Part shown: positions 51,785-60,107 of the stretch, one piece after another
How the letters are laid out: each line of letters starts with the position of its first letter
How positions within the stretch are numbered: position 1 is the first letter of the stretch
Origin: an uncultured Bacteroidales bacterium
GTDB lineage: Bacteria; Bacteroidota; Bacteroidia; Bacteroidales; UBA932
Length of the DNA stretch: 64,000 nt
NCBI GenBank assembly: GCA_905234475.1
Contig: CAJOHX010000001.1
Span: 1-64,000 of the forward strand
Direction of reading: 5' to 3'
Program-made: the position numbers and the translations under genes
The notes under the pieces: generated by a model
Seen by the model: only the letters and a program-made list of their open reading frames with translations
Databases searched by the model: none
Told to the model about the DNA's origin: nothing

Positions 51785-51901
51785 GGCTCCATTATTTCTG
51801 CAACAGCCGCCCTGCCGCACCCGGCCCACGGCCCCCGACAGCACGGGCTACCGTGCGCAGGCTGGCCCGCGGCTGGCGCTCCGGCCGTTGCGGCCTTTTT
51901 T
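51785..51901 (+). other. GC-rich structured intergenic segment ending in a terminator
   Basis: Between the long hairpin and the next gene lie further dyads: GCACGG/CCGTGC (51841-51856) and GGCCG/CGGCC (51883-51895), the latter followed by TTTTTT. No convincing protein starts here. The layout would fit a small structured RNA with its own terminator, or a decayed gene. I do not recognise it as SRP RNA, 6S RNA, tmRNA or RNase P RNA. Confidence 0.35.
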
Positions 51902-51930
51902 GTTATCATTTTTATTACGATATTCGTAGT

Positions 51931-52803
51931 ATGAAACGAACTATGACGATACTTCTCCTCTTGCTGCTCGCACTGCCCGCCCGGGCGAAGTCACAACCCC
52001 GCGATTCCCTTCTGGTGGTCTTTTGGAATGTCGAGAACTTCTTCGACTACCGCTCTCCGAACAAGCCGCAGTACTGGACCAAACGTCGCTTTTACCGCAA
52101 GTGCGACGCCGTTGCGAAGACCCTGCTGCGCATTGCCGACCGCTATGGCCGGATACCGGATGCCGTGGGTTTTGAGGAAGTGGAGAATGCCTTTGTGCTC
52201 AAGCAGTTGATGGGTTCTTCCGCTCTTCGCAAGCTCGATTACACGCTCGTCCATTATGATTCCCCGGACCACCGGGGGATCGACTGTGCGCTGCTGTGCC
52301 GCCGCAGTACGCTGCCCCTGCGCCGCAGCGCCCCGAAACACGTCCCGGACAGCGCCGGCGGCGTCCTTCCCACGCGGGACATCCTGTTGGCGGAGTTCGA
52401 CAGCCTGGCGATCCTGGTGAACCACCACCCTTCGCAGCTGGGCGGCAAGGATGACCGGCGCCTGGCGGCGCGACAGCGCCTGCGCGCGCTGACGGACTCG
52501 CTGCATGCGGCCGGTGTGCGCCGGACGCTGGCGGCGGGGGATTTCAATGAGGATCTGTGGTCCGGGTCCCTGAGCCTGTCGAAGGGTTCCGGCACCATCA
52601 AATACAACGGCGGCTGGGAAAAGATCGACGGCGGCTTTGCGGACGGCTTTTCCCGCGTGCGAGAGGAGGTGTTCGCGGATCCGGTGCTGCTGGAGCCGGA
52701 CGCCGCCTTCGGCGGCTGGAAACCCCGCCGCACCTTTGTAGGCCCCCGGTACAAAGGCGGCGTCAGCGACCACCTGCCTGTTGTGTTTGTGCTGTATTTT
52801 TGA
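51931..52803 (+). CDS. Secreted endonuclease/exonuclease/phosphatase-family protein
   Basis: A DNase I-fold hydrolase of 290 residues, with signal MKRTMTILLLLLLALPARA. The start at 51931 is used because upstream codons fall in a GC-rich structured region. Active-site motifs are FWNVENFFD (31-39), GFEEVE (80-85), GDFNED (203-208) and SDHLPV (279-284), all intact. Residues 209-221 (LWSGSLSLSKGSG) are encoded by a partial copy of the palindromic repeat seen at 11945-11992, inserted in frame just after the GDFNED motif. It may degrade extracellular nucleic acid or phosphoesters; the substrate is unknown. Confidence 0.88.
   Translation: MKRTMTILLLLLLALPARAKSQPRDSLLVVFWNVENFFDYRSPNKPQYWTKRRFYRKCDAVAKTLLRIADRYGRIPDAVGFEEVENAFVLKQLMGSSALRKLDYTLVHYDSPDHRGIDCALLCRRSTLPLRRSAPKHVPDSAGGVLPTRDILLAEFDSLAILVNHHPSQLGGKDDRRLAARQRLRALTDSLHAAGVRRTLAAGDFNEDLWSGSLSLSKGSGTIKYNGGWEKIDGGFADGFSRVREEVFADPVLLEPDAAFGGWKPRRTFVGPRYKGGVSDHLPVVFVLYF
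52557..52593 (+). repeat. Partial palindromic repeat inside the endonuclease gene
   Basis: TCCGGGTCCCTGAGCCTGTC continues GAAGGGTTCCGG. It shares the core CCTGAGCCTGTCGAAGG with 11945-11992 and keeps the dyad. It encodes SGSLSLSKGSG in frame. Confidence 0.65.
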
Positions 52804-52811
52804 TACATTTG
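52804..52811 (+). promoter_or_regulatory. Bacteroidota -7 box for galK
   Basis: TACATTTG with TTG at 52781-52783 (20-nt spacer). The -33 element lies inside the end of the endonuclease gene. The leader to galK is about 20-27 nt. Confidence 0.75.
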
Positions 52812-52838
52812 TAGTTGCGACAAAATACCACATCCGAT

Positions 52839-53981
52839 ATGCAGAACAAAATCCACGACAAATTCCTGGCGATCTACGGACAGAGCGGCACCATGTACGC
52901 CGCCGCGGGACGCATCAACCTCATCGGCGAACATACGGACTACAATGGCGGCTACGTCTTCCCCGGCGCCATTGACAAGGGGATCATGGCCGAGATCCGC
53001 CCCAACGGCACGGACAAGGTCCAGCTCCACTCGATGGACTACGACGCCACGACATCCTTCGGCCTCAACGAAGAGGACCTTCCCGAAGAGGCCTGGGCCC
53101 GCTACGTCTTCGGCGTCTGCCGCGAGACCATCAAGCGGGGCGGCCGGGTGGAGGGCTTCGACGCCGTCTTCGCCGGCGACGTCCCCCTGGGCGCCGGCCT
53201 TTCCTCCTCCGCGGCGCTCGAGAGCTGTTTCGCGTTCGCGCTCAACGACCTCTTCCAGAACGGCATCGACCGTTTCGAGCTGGCCAAGATCGGCCAGAGC
53301 ACGGAGCATAATTACTGCGGGGTCAAATGCGGCATTATGGACCAGTTTGCCTCCTGCTTCGGCAAGGCGGGGAGCCTGATCCGACTCAATTGCAAGACCT
53401 TGGAATACAAATACTTCCCCTTTGACCCGAAGGGCTACAAGCTCGTCCTGGTGGACTCCTGCGTCAAGCATGAGCTCGCCTCGTCGGCATACAATTTCCG
53501 CCGCCAGAGCTGTGAGCGCGCCGCCGCCGCGATCAAGAAAAACCACCCGGAGGTGGAGTTCCTGAGCGACAGCAAGCGCGTCTGGTTGGACGAGGTGCGG
53601 GGCGAGATCTCCGGCGAGGATTTCATCCGCGCGGAATACGTGATCGGCGAAGTCCAGCGCGTGCTGGACGTCTGCGACGCCCTGGAGCGCGGCGACTACG
53701 AGACCGTCGGAGAGATGATGTACCAGACCCATTTCGGCCTCAGCCGTCTGTATGAGGTGAGCTGCGAAGAGCTCGACTTCCTCAACAAGCTGGCCCGCCG
53801 GCTGGGCGTCACCGGCTCCCGCGTCATGGGCGGCGGCTTCGGCGGATGCACCATCAACCTGGTCAAGGATTCGCTCTACCTGCCGTTTGTGGCGGCCGCG
53901 AAGGCGGAGTTCGCCCTCAAGTTCGGCCACGCCCCCAAGATCTACGACGTCGTCATCTCCGACGGCGCCCGGAAACTGTAA
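52839..53981 (+). CDS. galK: Galactokinase
   Basis: Phosphorylates galactose at C1 in the Leloir pathway. The ATG at 52839 gives MQNKIHDKFLAIYG, 380 residues. The signature GRINLIGEHTDYNGG lies at 24-38, the GHMP ATP loop is PLGAGLSSSAALE, and the third motif is GSRVMGGGFGGCTINLV near the C-terminus. The family's catalytic Asp lies in KCGIMDQFAS. It may use galactose released by the GH53 galactanase upstream. galT, galE and mro-type genes are not adjacent. It lies 12 nt before ychF. Confidence 0.96.
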   Translation: MQNKIHDKFLAIYGQSGTMYAAAGRINLIGEHTDYNGGYVFPGAIDKGIMAEIRPNGTDKVQLHSMDYDATTSFGLNEEDLPEEAWARYVFGVCRETIKRGGRVEGFDAVFAGDVPLGAGLSSSAALESCFAFALNDLFQNGIDRFELAKIGQSTEHNYCGVKCGIMDQFASCFGKAGSLIRLNCKTLEYKYFPFDPKGYKLVLVDSCVKHELASSAYNFRRQSCERAAAAIKKNHPEVEFLSDSKRVWLDEVRGEISGEDFIRAEYVIGEVQRVLDVCDALERGDYETVGEMMYQTHFGLSRLYEVSCEELDFLNKLARRLGVTGSRVMGGGFGGCTINLVKDSLYLPFVAAAKAEFALKFGHAPKIYDVVISDGARKL

Positions 53982-53993
53982 ATATCAGATACT

Positions 53994-55097
53994 ATGTCCC
54001 TTAAATGCGGTATCGTTGGACTGCCGAACGTCGGCAAGTCCACCCTCTTCAACTGCGTGAGCGCTGGCGGCGCCCAGAGCGCCAATTTCCCGTTCTGCAC
54101 CATCGAGCCCAACCTCGGCTCCACCAATGTCCCGGACAAGCGCCTGGAGGTGCTGACGGAAATCTGCCACCCGCAGCGCACGATTCCCGCCACGGTCGAC
54201 ATCGTCGACATCGCGGGCCTGGTGCGCGGTGCAAGCCGGGGGGAAGGTCTTGGCAACCAGTTCCTGGCCAATATCCGGGAGTGCGACGCCATCCTGCACG
54301 TGCTGCGCTGCTTCGACGACGGCAACGTCGTCCATGTGGACGGCTCCGTGGACCCTGTTCGCGACAAGGAAGTCGTGGACCTGGAGCTCCAGATCAAGGA
54401 CCTTGAGACGGTCGACGCCCGCATCGCCAAGGTCCAGAAGCAGGCGACGACCGGCGGCGACAAGGAGGCGAAGAAGCTCCTGGCGCTGCTGCTTCGCTAT
54501 AAGGAGGCCCTTGAGCAGGGCCAGTCCTGCCGCAGCGTGTCGCTGCTCAACGAAGAAGAGGCCGCGCTCGCGCACGATCTCTTCCTGCTGACCAACAAGC
54601 CGGTTATGTATGTCTGCAACGTCGACGACGCCTCCGCCGTCAGCGGTAACCAATATGTGGACGCCGTCCGCGAAGCCGTCAAGGACGAGAACGCCGAGAT
54701 CCTCGTGATCTCCGCCCGCACCGAATCCGAAATTGCCGAGATGGAGGACTACGAAGACCGGCAGATGTTCCTCGAAGAGATGGGGCTCCATGAGTCCGGC
54801 GTCGTCCGGCTCATCCAGGGAGCCTACCACCTCCTCGGACTCCAGACCTTCTTCACCGCCGGAGCCGACGAGTGCCGGGCCTGGACAATCCATCGGGGAG
54901 ACAAGGCGCCGAAGGCGGCGGGCGTCATCCATTCCGACTTCGAAAAAGGCTTTATCCGGGCCGAGGTGATCAAGTATGACGACTTCGTCAAGTATAAGAC
55001 GGAGGCGGCGGTCCGAGCGGCCGGAAAAATGGGCGTCGAAGGCAAGGATTATGTCGTTCAGGACGGCGATATCATGCACTTCCTCTTCAACGTTTAG
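53994..55097 (+). CDS. ychF: YchF/OLA1-family ATPase
   Basis: A translation-associated P-loop ATPase of the Obg-related family. The 367 residues have Walker A GLPNVGKST at 9-17, DIVDIAGLVRGASRGEGLGN (switch II), a coiled-coil insertion (about 120-190), the NVDD-type base-recognition motif in YVCNVDDAS, and the C-terminal TGS-like domain with TFFTAGADECRAWTIHRGDKAP split here at 20 residues. It prefers ATP in characterised members. It is closely spaced after galK, so likely cotranscribed. Confidence 0.97.
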   Translation: MSLKCGIVGLPNVGKSTLFNCVSAGGAQSANFPFCTIEPNLGSTNVPDKRLEVLTEICHPQRTIPATVDIVDIAGLVRGASRGEGLGNQFLANIRECDAILHVLRCFDDGNVVHVDGSVDPVRDKEVVDLELQIKDLETVDARIAKVQKQATTGGDKEAKKLLALLLRYKEALEQGQSCRSVSLLNEEEAALAHDLFLLTNKPVMYVCNVDDASAVSGNQYVDAVREAVKDENAEILVISARTESEIAEMEDYEDRQMFLEEMGLHESGVVRLIQGAYHLLGLQTFFTAGADECRAWTIHRGDKAPKAAGVIHSDFEKGFIRAEVIKYDDFVKYKTEAAVRAAGKMGVEGKDYVVQDGDIMHFLFNV

Positions 55098-55347
55098 AAA
55101 AGAATTGCCGAATATTGACGAAAAATTCGATTTTTACGAAGATTTGAAATTTGTCCCAAATCGATGTGAGACGAAAGTGTTTAAGGAATGGAATTTCGTA
55201 AATGAACTAATTGATTATAAGCACAATAAGAATTATTAGTAATCAAATCATTCGTCCCTGACACCTATCTGATTCGTTCGAAATTTTACTTATTTTTCGT
55301 CCGCTCATAAAAGTCTTTTAGAAATTTGTTCCACGGGAAACATTTTT
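55098..55347. other. AT-rich intergenic segment with a parS-like word and a possible coding remnant
   Basis: These 250 nt are conspicuously AT-rich. One plus-strand frame (about 55099-55239) stays open for some 46 codons without its own start, reading as a lysine-, aspartate- and aromatic-rich peptide (for example EKFDFYEDLKF). It may be a remnant of an AT-rich foreign gene. TGTTCCACGGGAAACA at 55328-55343 matches the parS pattern TGTTNCACGTGNAACA with one mismatch. No clear promoter box was found. Confidence 0.4.
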
Positions 55348-55929
55348 ATGCTGATCGCCGCCAACTGCTCCCGATGCGGGGCCCAACATACCGCTGACGT
55401 GCCGCAAAGTGTCAATGTTGCGGCCTCTCCCGAGCTCAAAATCCGGGTCCGAAACGGAGATTTTTTCACCTGGACCTGCCCGCATTGCGGCGCGTCGAAC
55501 CTGCTTAAATTCCCCTTTCTTTACCATGATCCGACAGAGAAGCTGATGCTCGTCCTGACGGATGCGCCGGTCAATGCCGAGGCGGTGCCGGAAGGCTACA
55601 CCGGGCGGCTGGTCCGGAGTGTCGGGGACCTCATCGAGAAGGTTAAGATCTTTGATTGCGGGCTCGACGACATCGTGATCGAGATGTGCAAGCTCATCAC
55701 CGCGCAGGAGCTGGGCAAAGACGTTGCCCTCAAGTTCCTCAAGAGCGACGGTGCGGACGGTGAGATGACCTTCACCTATCCGGAGAACGGCCAGATGGAG
55801 CTTCTGGCCGTCGGTTTCAACGTCTACGAGGACTGTGCGGGCATTCTCGCCCGCAACTCCGGGATCCGCGACTCCGCCTCCGGCCTTGCTGAAGTCGACC
55901 AGGCCTGGCTCTCCCGCTTCTTCCGGTAG
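55348..55929 (+). CDS. CpXC-domain zinc-binding protein
   Basis: A 193-residue cytoplasmic protein. The CpXC domain spans about 1-115, with two cysteine pairs, CSRCGA near the N-terminus and CPHCGA at about 49-54, that should bind zinc. FLYHDPTEKLMLVLTDAP follows, as is typical. The C-terminal part is a less conserved alpha/beta stretch. The function of the family is unknown; it is common in gut Bacteroidota and Firmicutes. It is monocistronic, with its own terminator downstream. Confidence 0.85.
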   Translation: MLIAANCSRCGAQHTADVPQSVNVAASPELKIRVRNGDFFTWTCPHCGASNLLKFPFLYHDPTEKLMLVLTDAPVNAEAVPEGYTGRLVRSVGDLIEKVKIFDCGLDDIVIEMCKLITAQELGKDVALKFLKSDGADGEMTFTYPENGQMELLAVGFNVYEDCAGILARNSGIRDSASGLAEVDQAWLSRFFR

Positions 55930-55963
55930 CTCATTATCGTTAACCGGCTGATACAGAATAGAA

Positions 55964-55992
55964 AACGGGGACCGCATCACGCGGTCCCCGTT
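55964..55992. terminator. Bidirectional terminator between the CpXC and GH43 genes
   Basis: AACGGGGACCGC (55964-55975) and GCGGTCCCCGTT (55981-55992) form a perfect 12-bp stem with a 5-nt loop. TTTT follows shortly on the plus strand and T's on the minus strand. It serves both convergent genes. Confidence 0.85.
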
Positions 55993-56011
55993 CCGGTTTT
56001 AGTACAGTTTA

Positions 56012-57010
56012 TTAATCGTCGAGGCCTTCGATGGTCTCGATGGTTCCGTCTTCGCGGTAGGTCAGCTCGCAGACCTTCAGGCTGCGCAGGCGGTTGATGC
56101 CCTTGGACGGGCCGCTGTCGTGGTGGAAGAGCCACCATTTGCCGCCGTATTCCACGATGGAATGGTGCGTGGTCCAGCCGAATACCGGGGTGAGGATGAC
56201 GCCCTTGTAGGTGAAGGGGCCGTAGGGGTTGTCTCCGATGGCGTAGCAGAGCTTGTGCGTGTCGCCGGTGGAGTAGCTGAAGTAGTATTTGCCCTTGTAT
56301 TTGTGCATCCAGCTGGCCTCGAAGAAGCGGCGCTCGTTGTCCTCGACCTTGATGGGGTCGCCGTTCTCGTCGATCAGCACGACCGGCTTGGGATCCTCGG
56401 CGAACTGGAGCATGTCCTTGGCGAGGCGCACTACGCGGCCCGGCACGGCCGGCTGGCCGTCGGCGGGATAGGAGGTGCCGCAGTCCTTGGCGAGGTTGTC
56501 CTCATAGCGCTGGAGCTGGCCGCCCCAGATGCCACCGAAGTACATGTAGTACTCGCCGTCAGCGTCGTCATGCAGGATGGCGTAGTCGATGGAATAGCTG
56601 CCGCGGATCGGGTCCGGCTGGGCCTTGAACGGACCGGTCGGGCTGTCCGACACGGCCACGCCGCAGCGGAAGATGTCGGTCTTGTCCTTGGCCGGGAAAT
56701 ACATGTAGTAGCGTCCGTCGGGGCCTTTGACAACCTCGTTGTCCCACAGCTGGCGGCGGGCCCAGGGGATGTCCTTGATGTCGAGGGCGACGCCGTTGTC
56801 CTTGATGGGCGAGGTCATGGGGTCGGGACCTTCGAGGGAAAGGACGTGGTAGTCCTTCATGTCGTACTCGCTGCCGAAATCGTCGTCCGGTGCGGCGGAC
56901 TCCCAGTCGTGGGAAGGATAGATGTAAAGCTTCCCGTCGAAGACGTGCACGGACGGATCGGCCATGTAGTCGTCGAGGAAGAGGTAGCGTTTCTGAACTT
57001 TCTTTGCCAT
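56012..57010 (-). CDS. GH43-family glycoside hydrolase, cytoplasmic
   Basis: Five-bladed beta-propeller hydrolase, 332 residues and no signal peptide, so it acts on imported oligosaccharides. The catalytic acids are Asp18 (MADPSVHVF), the pKa-modulating Asp142 (YSIDYAILHD) and Glu231 (RRFFEASWMHK). WGGQLQRYE and FGWTTHHSIVEYGGKWWLFH shape the blades. GH43 covers beta-xylosidases, arabinofuranosidases and others. Next to a GPH symporter and the uxuA-uxuB/GH115 genes, a beta-xylosidase acting on glucuronoxylan fragments is the best guess. Its start is 5 nt after the symporter stop. Confidence 0.9.
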   Translation of the reverse strand: MAKKVQKRYLFLDDYMADPSVHVFDGKLYIYPSHDWESAAPDDDFGSEYDMKDYHVLSLEGPDPMTSPIKDNGVALDIKDIPWARRQLWDNEVVKGPDGRYYMYFPAKDKTDIFRCGVAVSDSPTGPFKAQPDPIRGSYSIDYAILHDDADGEYYMYFGGIWGGQLQRYEDNLAKDCGTSYPADGQPAVPGRVVRLAKDMLQFAEDPKPVVLIDENGDPIKVEDNERRFFEASWMHKYKGKYYFSYSTGDTHKLCYAIGDNPYGPFTYKGVILTPVFGWTTHHSIVEYGGKWWLFHHDSGPSKGINRLRSLKVCELTYREDGTIETIEGLDD

Positions 57011-57015
57011 AGGGG

Positions 57016-58420
57016 TTATTCTGCTAAGTGTCTTGCTTCGATTTCACGGTTGATCTCGTCCATCTTCTCGTCACTGAGCTCATACTTGCTGATGATGAAG
57101 ATGGCGAGCAGGAGCAGCAGGGCCGGGATCACGCAGACCAGCCAGAGGATGCCCTGGAGGGCCATCGGGGTCTGCTGGGCGGCGTCGGCGTTGAAGCCCA
57201 CCCAGGCGAGCACGAGACCCGGAACCACGCCGCCGAGGGCCATGCCGGCCTTGAAGAAGATGCCGGTCAGGGCGTTGACGATGCCGGCGATGCGCTTGCC
57301 GGTGGTGTATTCACCGTAGGCGATAACCTCCGGGACAAGGGCCCACATGTAGCCGGTGGCGGTGATGATGCCGGTGCTCTTGACGAACTGGGCGATGCAG
57401 AGCAGCACGAAGTTGCTCTTGGTGGCGGGGATGGACACGAAGGTGTACATCATCGCCATGCCGAGGATGGCCACGCCGAGGAAGAGGTAGAACATGCCCT
57501 TCTTGCCGATCTTGCGCTTGATGGCGGGCACGAGCGGCATGAAGATGAAGGCCGGGATGGTGCCGAGCCACGGTGGCGCCGACGTTGTAGCTCATGAAGT
57601 AGGCGTCGGCGGCGTTGCCCACGCTCATCATCGCGAAGGCGGTGATGAAGAAGAAGGCGACGACGCGCAGGGGCTTGTTGCGGCCGAATTCCATCCACAG
57701 GTCGCTCACCTTGACGTTGGCGGCTTCCTTCTGGTCCATGACGACCTTCTCCTTGCACTGCGAGAAGCAGAAGAACAGCAGGGCCAGGCCCGCCAGGGCG
57801 AAGATGGTCATCGTGATGAACCAGGCACCGGCGGCATCCGGGGTGTTGTACACGGCCTCCGCCTTGCCCGTCTCGGGATTGAGAATCTTCGGGGCGAAGA
57901 TGGCGATGATCAGCGGCAGGGACTTCACGCACAGGGCGCCGAGGTTCGCCATGAACATGCGGGTGGAGGTGAGGATAGTGATCTCGTTGGTGTCGCGGGT
58001 CAGCGAGGCGTTCAGCGCGCCGTAGGGGACGTTCACCAGGGTGTAGCACATCGACATGCCGACGTAGGTGATGTAGGCGTACAGGAGCGATCCGCTGAAG
58101 CCGTTCCAGAAGCAGAGGATGGCGAGACCGACCAGCGGAATGCCGCCCAGGATGAGCCAGGAGCGGTATTTACCCCATTTGGGGTTGCCCTTGTCCACGA
58201 TGGTGCCCACCACCGGGTCCCAGAGCACGTCCACGAGGCGGACGATGAGGAACATCAGGGCGGCTGCGCCCGGGTCAAGCCCGAAGACGTTGGTGTAGAA
58301 GAAGAGCAGCCAGATGCTGATCGTCTGATAGATAAGGTTTTGCGCCATGTCTCCGGCGCCGAAACCAATGCGCTGCATCCAGCTGAGCTTGTAAAAGCCT
58401 TTGGATTCGTTGTTGGCCAT
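57016..58420 (-). CDS. GPH-family sugar:cation symporter, frameshifted
   Basis: A twelve-TM MFS-type transporter of the glycoside-pentoside-hexuronide family. The N-terminal half has DMAQNLIYQTISIWLLFFYT, RLVDVLWDPVVGTIVDKGN (the family D-x3-D type motif) and NVPYGALNASLTRD. The frame breaks in the minus-strand sequence ACCGTGGCTCGGC (bases 57568-57569). Removing one G gives VGATVLGTIPAFIFMPLVPA, and the protein continues to 57016, ending EIEARHLAE, for 467 residues. Since both halves are well conserved, a single-base error is as likely as real inactivation. It probably imports xylo- or glucurono-oligosaccharides for GH43. Confidence 0.88.
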
Positions 58421-58443
58421 AGTCGTGTTATATATAAGTCTTA

Positions 58444-58451
58444 CAAATATA
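58444..58451 (-). promoter_or_regulatory. Bacteroidota -7 box for symporter-GH43
   Basis: The minus strand reads TATATTTG, 23 nt before the symporter ATG. It separates this pair from the upstream uxuA-uxuB operon. Confidence 0.6.
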
Positions 58452-58519
58452 TGCTTTTCGGGGCGGCGTCGCTTTCAAAAAGGTGTCGGTATCTTTTAAA
58501 ATATCGCCATTTGCCCGAA

Positions 58520-60106
58520 CTAGCGTGCCCAAACGTATTTGTGCAGGGTCGCGCGCACGGCGCCGAAGGAGGAATAGAGCTCCTTCACCATTCCCTCGAT
58601 CCGCTCGCCGAGCCCGATTTCGTACAGGTCCACCGCGAAGATGTCCTTCCGGCAGAAGAGCTTCCGGAGGCAGGAGTAGTCCTGGTCCGCCCGTCCCACT
58701 TCCAGCGGAGCCACAATTGCCATCAGTTCTTCAATCAGCGGGTCCGGCGACGGGTCGAACGGCGTCCCGTCGTCGCGGATGCCCTTCAGGTAGCGGGCGT
58801 ATCCGGCAAGGGCAAGCGGGATGAGCACCAGGTTGTCCCTATCCAGGCCGCGGGCGACATATTTCTTGAGGGTCTCACCAAAACGGATGGGAATCTTCTG
58901 GCTGGTGTCCATCGCGATGCGCTGCGGGGCGTCCGGCATGAACGGGTTGGGAAGACGGCGGTTGATGACCGCGCCGATAAACTCGTACGGGTTCAGGACC
59001 CCCGGGTCCGTCACGACGGGCATCGCCTCCATATAGCCGAGTTTCTGGATGAAAAGCCGGATGTCCTCGTCCTTCATCTCGGCGCTGATGAGCGTGTAGC
59101 CCAGCAGGCAGCCGTACAGGCTCATCGCCGTATGCAGCGGGTTGAGGCAGGTGGTGACCTTCATCGTCTCCACCTTGTCCACGGTCTCGCGGGTGGTAAA
59201 GAGCGTTCCGCCCAGCTCCAGCGGCGGCCGGCCGCAGGTGTAATTGTCTTCGATGACGAGGTACTGCACCTCTTCGGAGTTGACGAACGGAGCGGTGAAT
59301 GTATGCTTCTCTGTCTCAATGGTTTCCGTGTCCTCAAAGCCGTCTTCGGCGAGCATCGCCTGCACCTTGGCGTGGGGGCGGGGCGTGATCTTGTCGATCA
59401 TGGACCAGGGGAAGGTCACCTTCGAGCCGTCCTGCAGCCAGGCAAGGAACTGCGCGGGGACCAGTCCATCGGCCACCCAGCGCTGCGCGTAGGCCAGGAT
59501 CCCGGCCTTGACCTTGTCGCCGTTGTGGGAGCAGTTGTCCATCGACTGGACGGTCAGGGGCAGCGCCCCGGCCAGGAAGCGCTCCAGCAGGAGGACGGCG
59601 ACCTTGCCCATGGCCAGGACGGGCGTGAGGCCCCGGTCGAGGTCGGCGGGGGTGACGGTGTATCCCTTTTCCGTGATGGTGAAGGAGATCATCTGCAGGG
59701 ACGGGCTGCGGAAAATCTCTTTCAGGCGGGCCCAGTCCGCGAAGGCGTAATCGGCCTTCAGGGCCTCCGTCACGGAGGCGACGACCGTTTTCTCGATCGT
59801 CCCGGAGGACTGGAGGCTCACCGACAGGGAAAGGTTCCCGTACGGGAGGTAGACCTTGTCGATGACTTCGAAATCGAAAGTCTCCGCCACGATGACCCCG
59901 CGGTCGTACCGGCCGGAATTCAAGGCTTCGTTCAGCATGGCGGCCGGGAAGGCGCGGAAGATGTTGCCGCCGCCGAAATGCACCCAGGTGGGCTGGGCGT
60001 GGGTTTTCGCCCTGACGGCGGCGATGTCGAACTTCGGGAGGCGGTAGCCTTTGGCCTCCCATTCAGCGGGGTTGAAATCCCCGGTCAGGATATCGTTCAG
60101 TCTCAT
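58520..60106 (-). CDS. uxuB: Fructuronate reductase (mannitol dehydrogenase family)
   Basis: NADH-dependent reduction of D-fructuronate to D-mannonate in glucuronate breakdown. The ATG at 60106 gives MRLNDILTGDFNPAEW (528 residues), one base after the uxuA stop; a TTG at 60115 adds three residues. The Rossmann motif VHFGGGNIFRAF lies near the N-terminus, with SMDNCSHNGDKV in the middle. The polyol-dehydrogenase catalytic signature K-x5-N-x2-H appears as KVTTCLNPLH. Pairing with uxuA fixes the substrate as fructuronate rather than mannitol or tagaturonate. uxaC (glucuronate isomerase) is not in the window. Confidence 0.93.
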   Translation of the reverse strand: MRLNDILTGDFNPAEWEAKGYRLPKFDIAAVRAKTHAQPTWVHFGGGNIFRAFPAAMLNEALNSGRYDRGVIVAETFDFEVIDKVYLPYGNLSLSVSLQSSGTIEKTVVASVTEALKADYAFADWARLKEIFRSPSLQMISFTITEKGYTVTPADLDRGLTPVLAMGKVAVLLLERFLAGALPLTVQSMDNCSHNGDKVKAGILAYAQRWVADGLVPAQFLAWLQDGSKVTFPWSMIDKITPRPHAKVQAMLAEDGFEDTETIETEKHTFTAPFVNSEEVQYLVIEDNYTCGRPPLELGGTLFTTRETVDKVETMKVTTCLNPLHTAMSLYGCLLGYTLISAEMKDEDIRLFIQKLGYMEAMPVVTDPGVLNPYEFIGAVINRRLPNPFMPDAPQRIAMDTSQKIPIRFGETLKKYVARGLDRDNLVLIPLALAGYARYLKGIRDDGTPFDPSPDPLIEELMAIVAPLEVGRADQDYSCLRKLFCRKDIFAVDLYEIGLGERIEGMVKELYSSFGAVRATLHKYVWAR

Positions 60107-60107
60107 C

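Noticed and set aside
51785..51930. Identification of the structured segment as SRP RNA, 6S RNA or RNase P RNA
   Set aside because: The conserved SRP core (GGAAGGAAGCAG-like) and RNase P signatures are absent. Only hairpins are seen.
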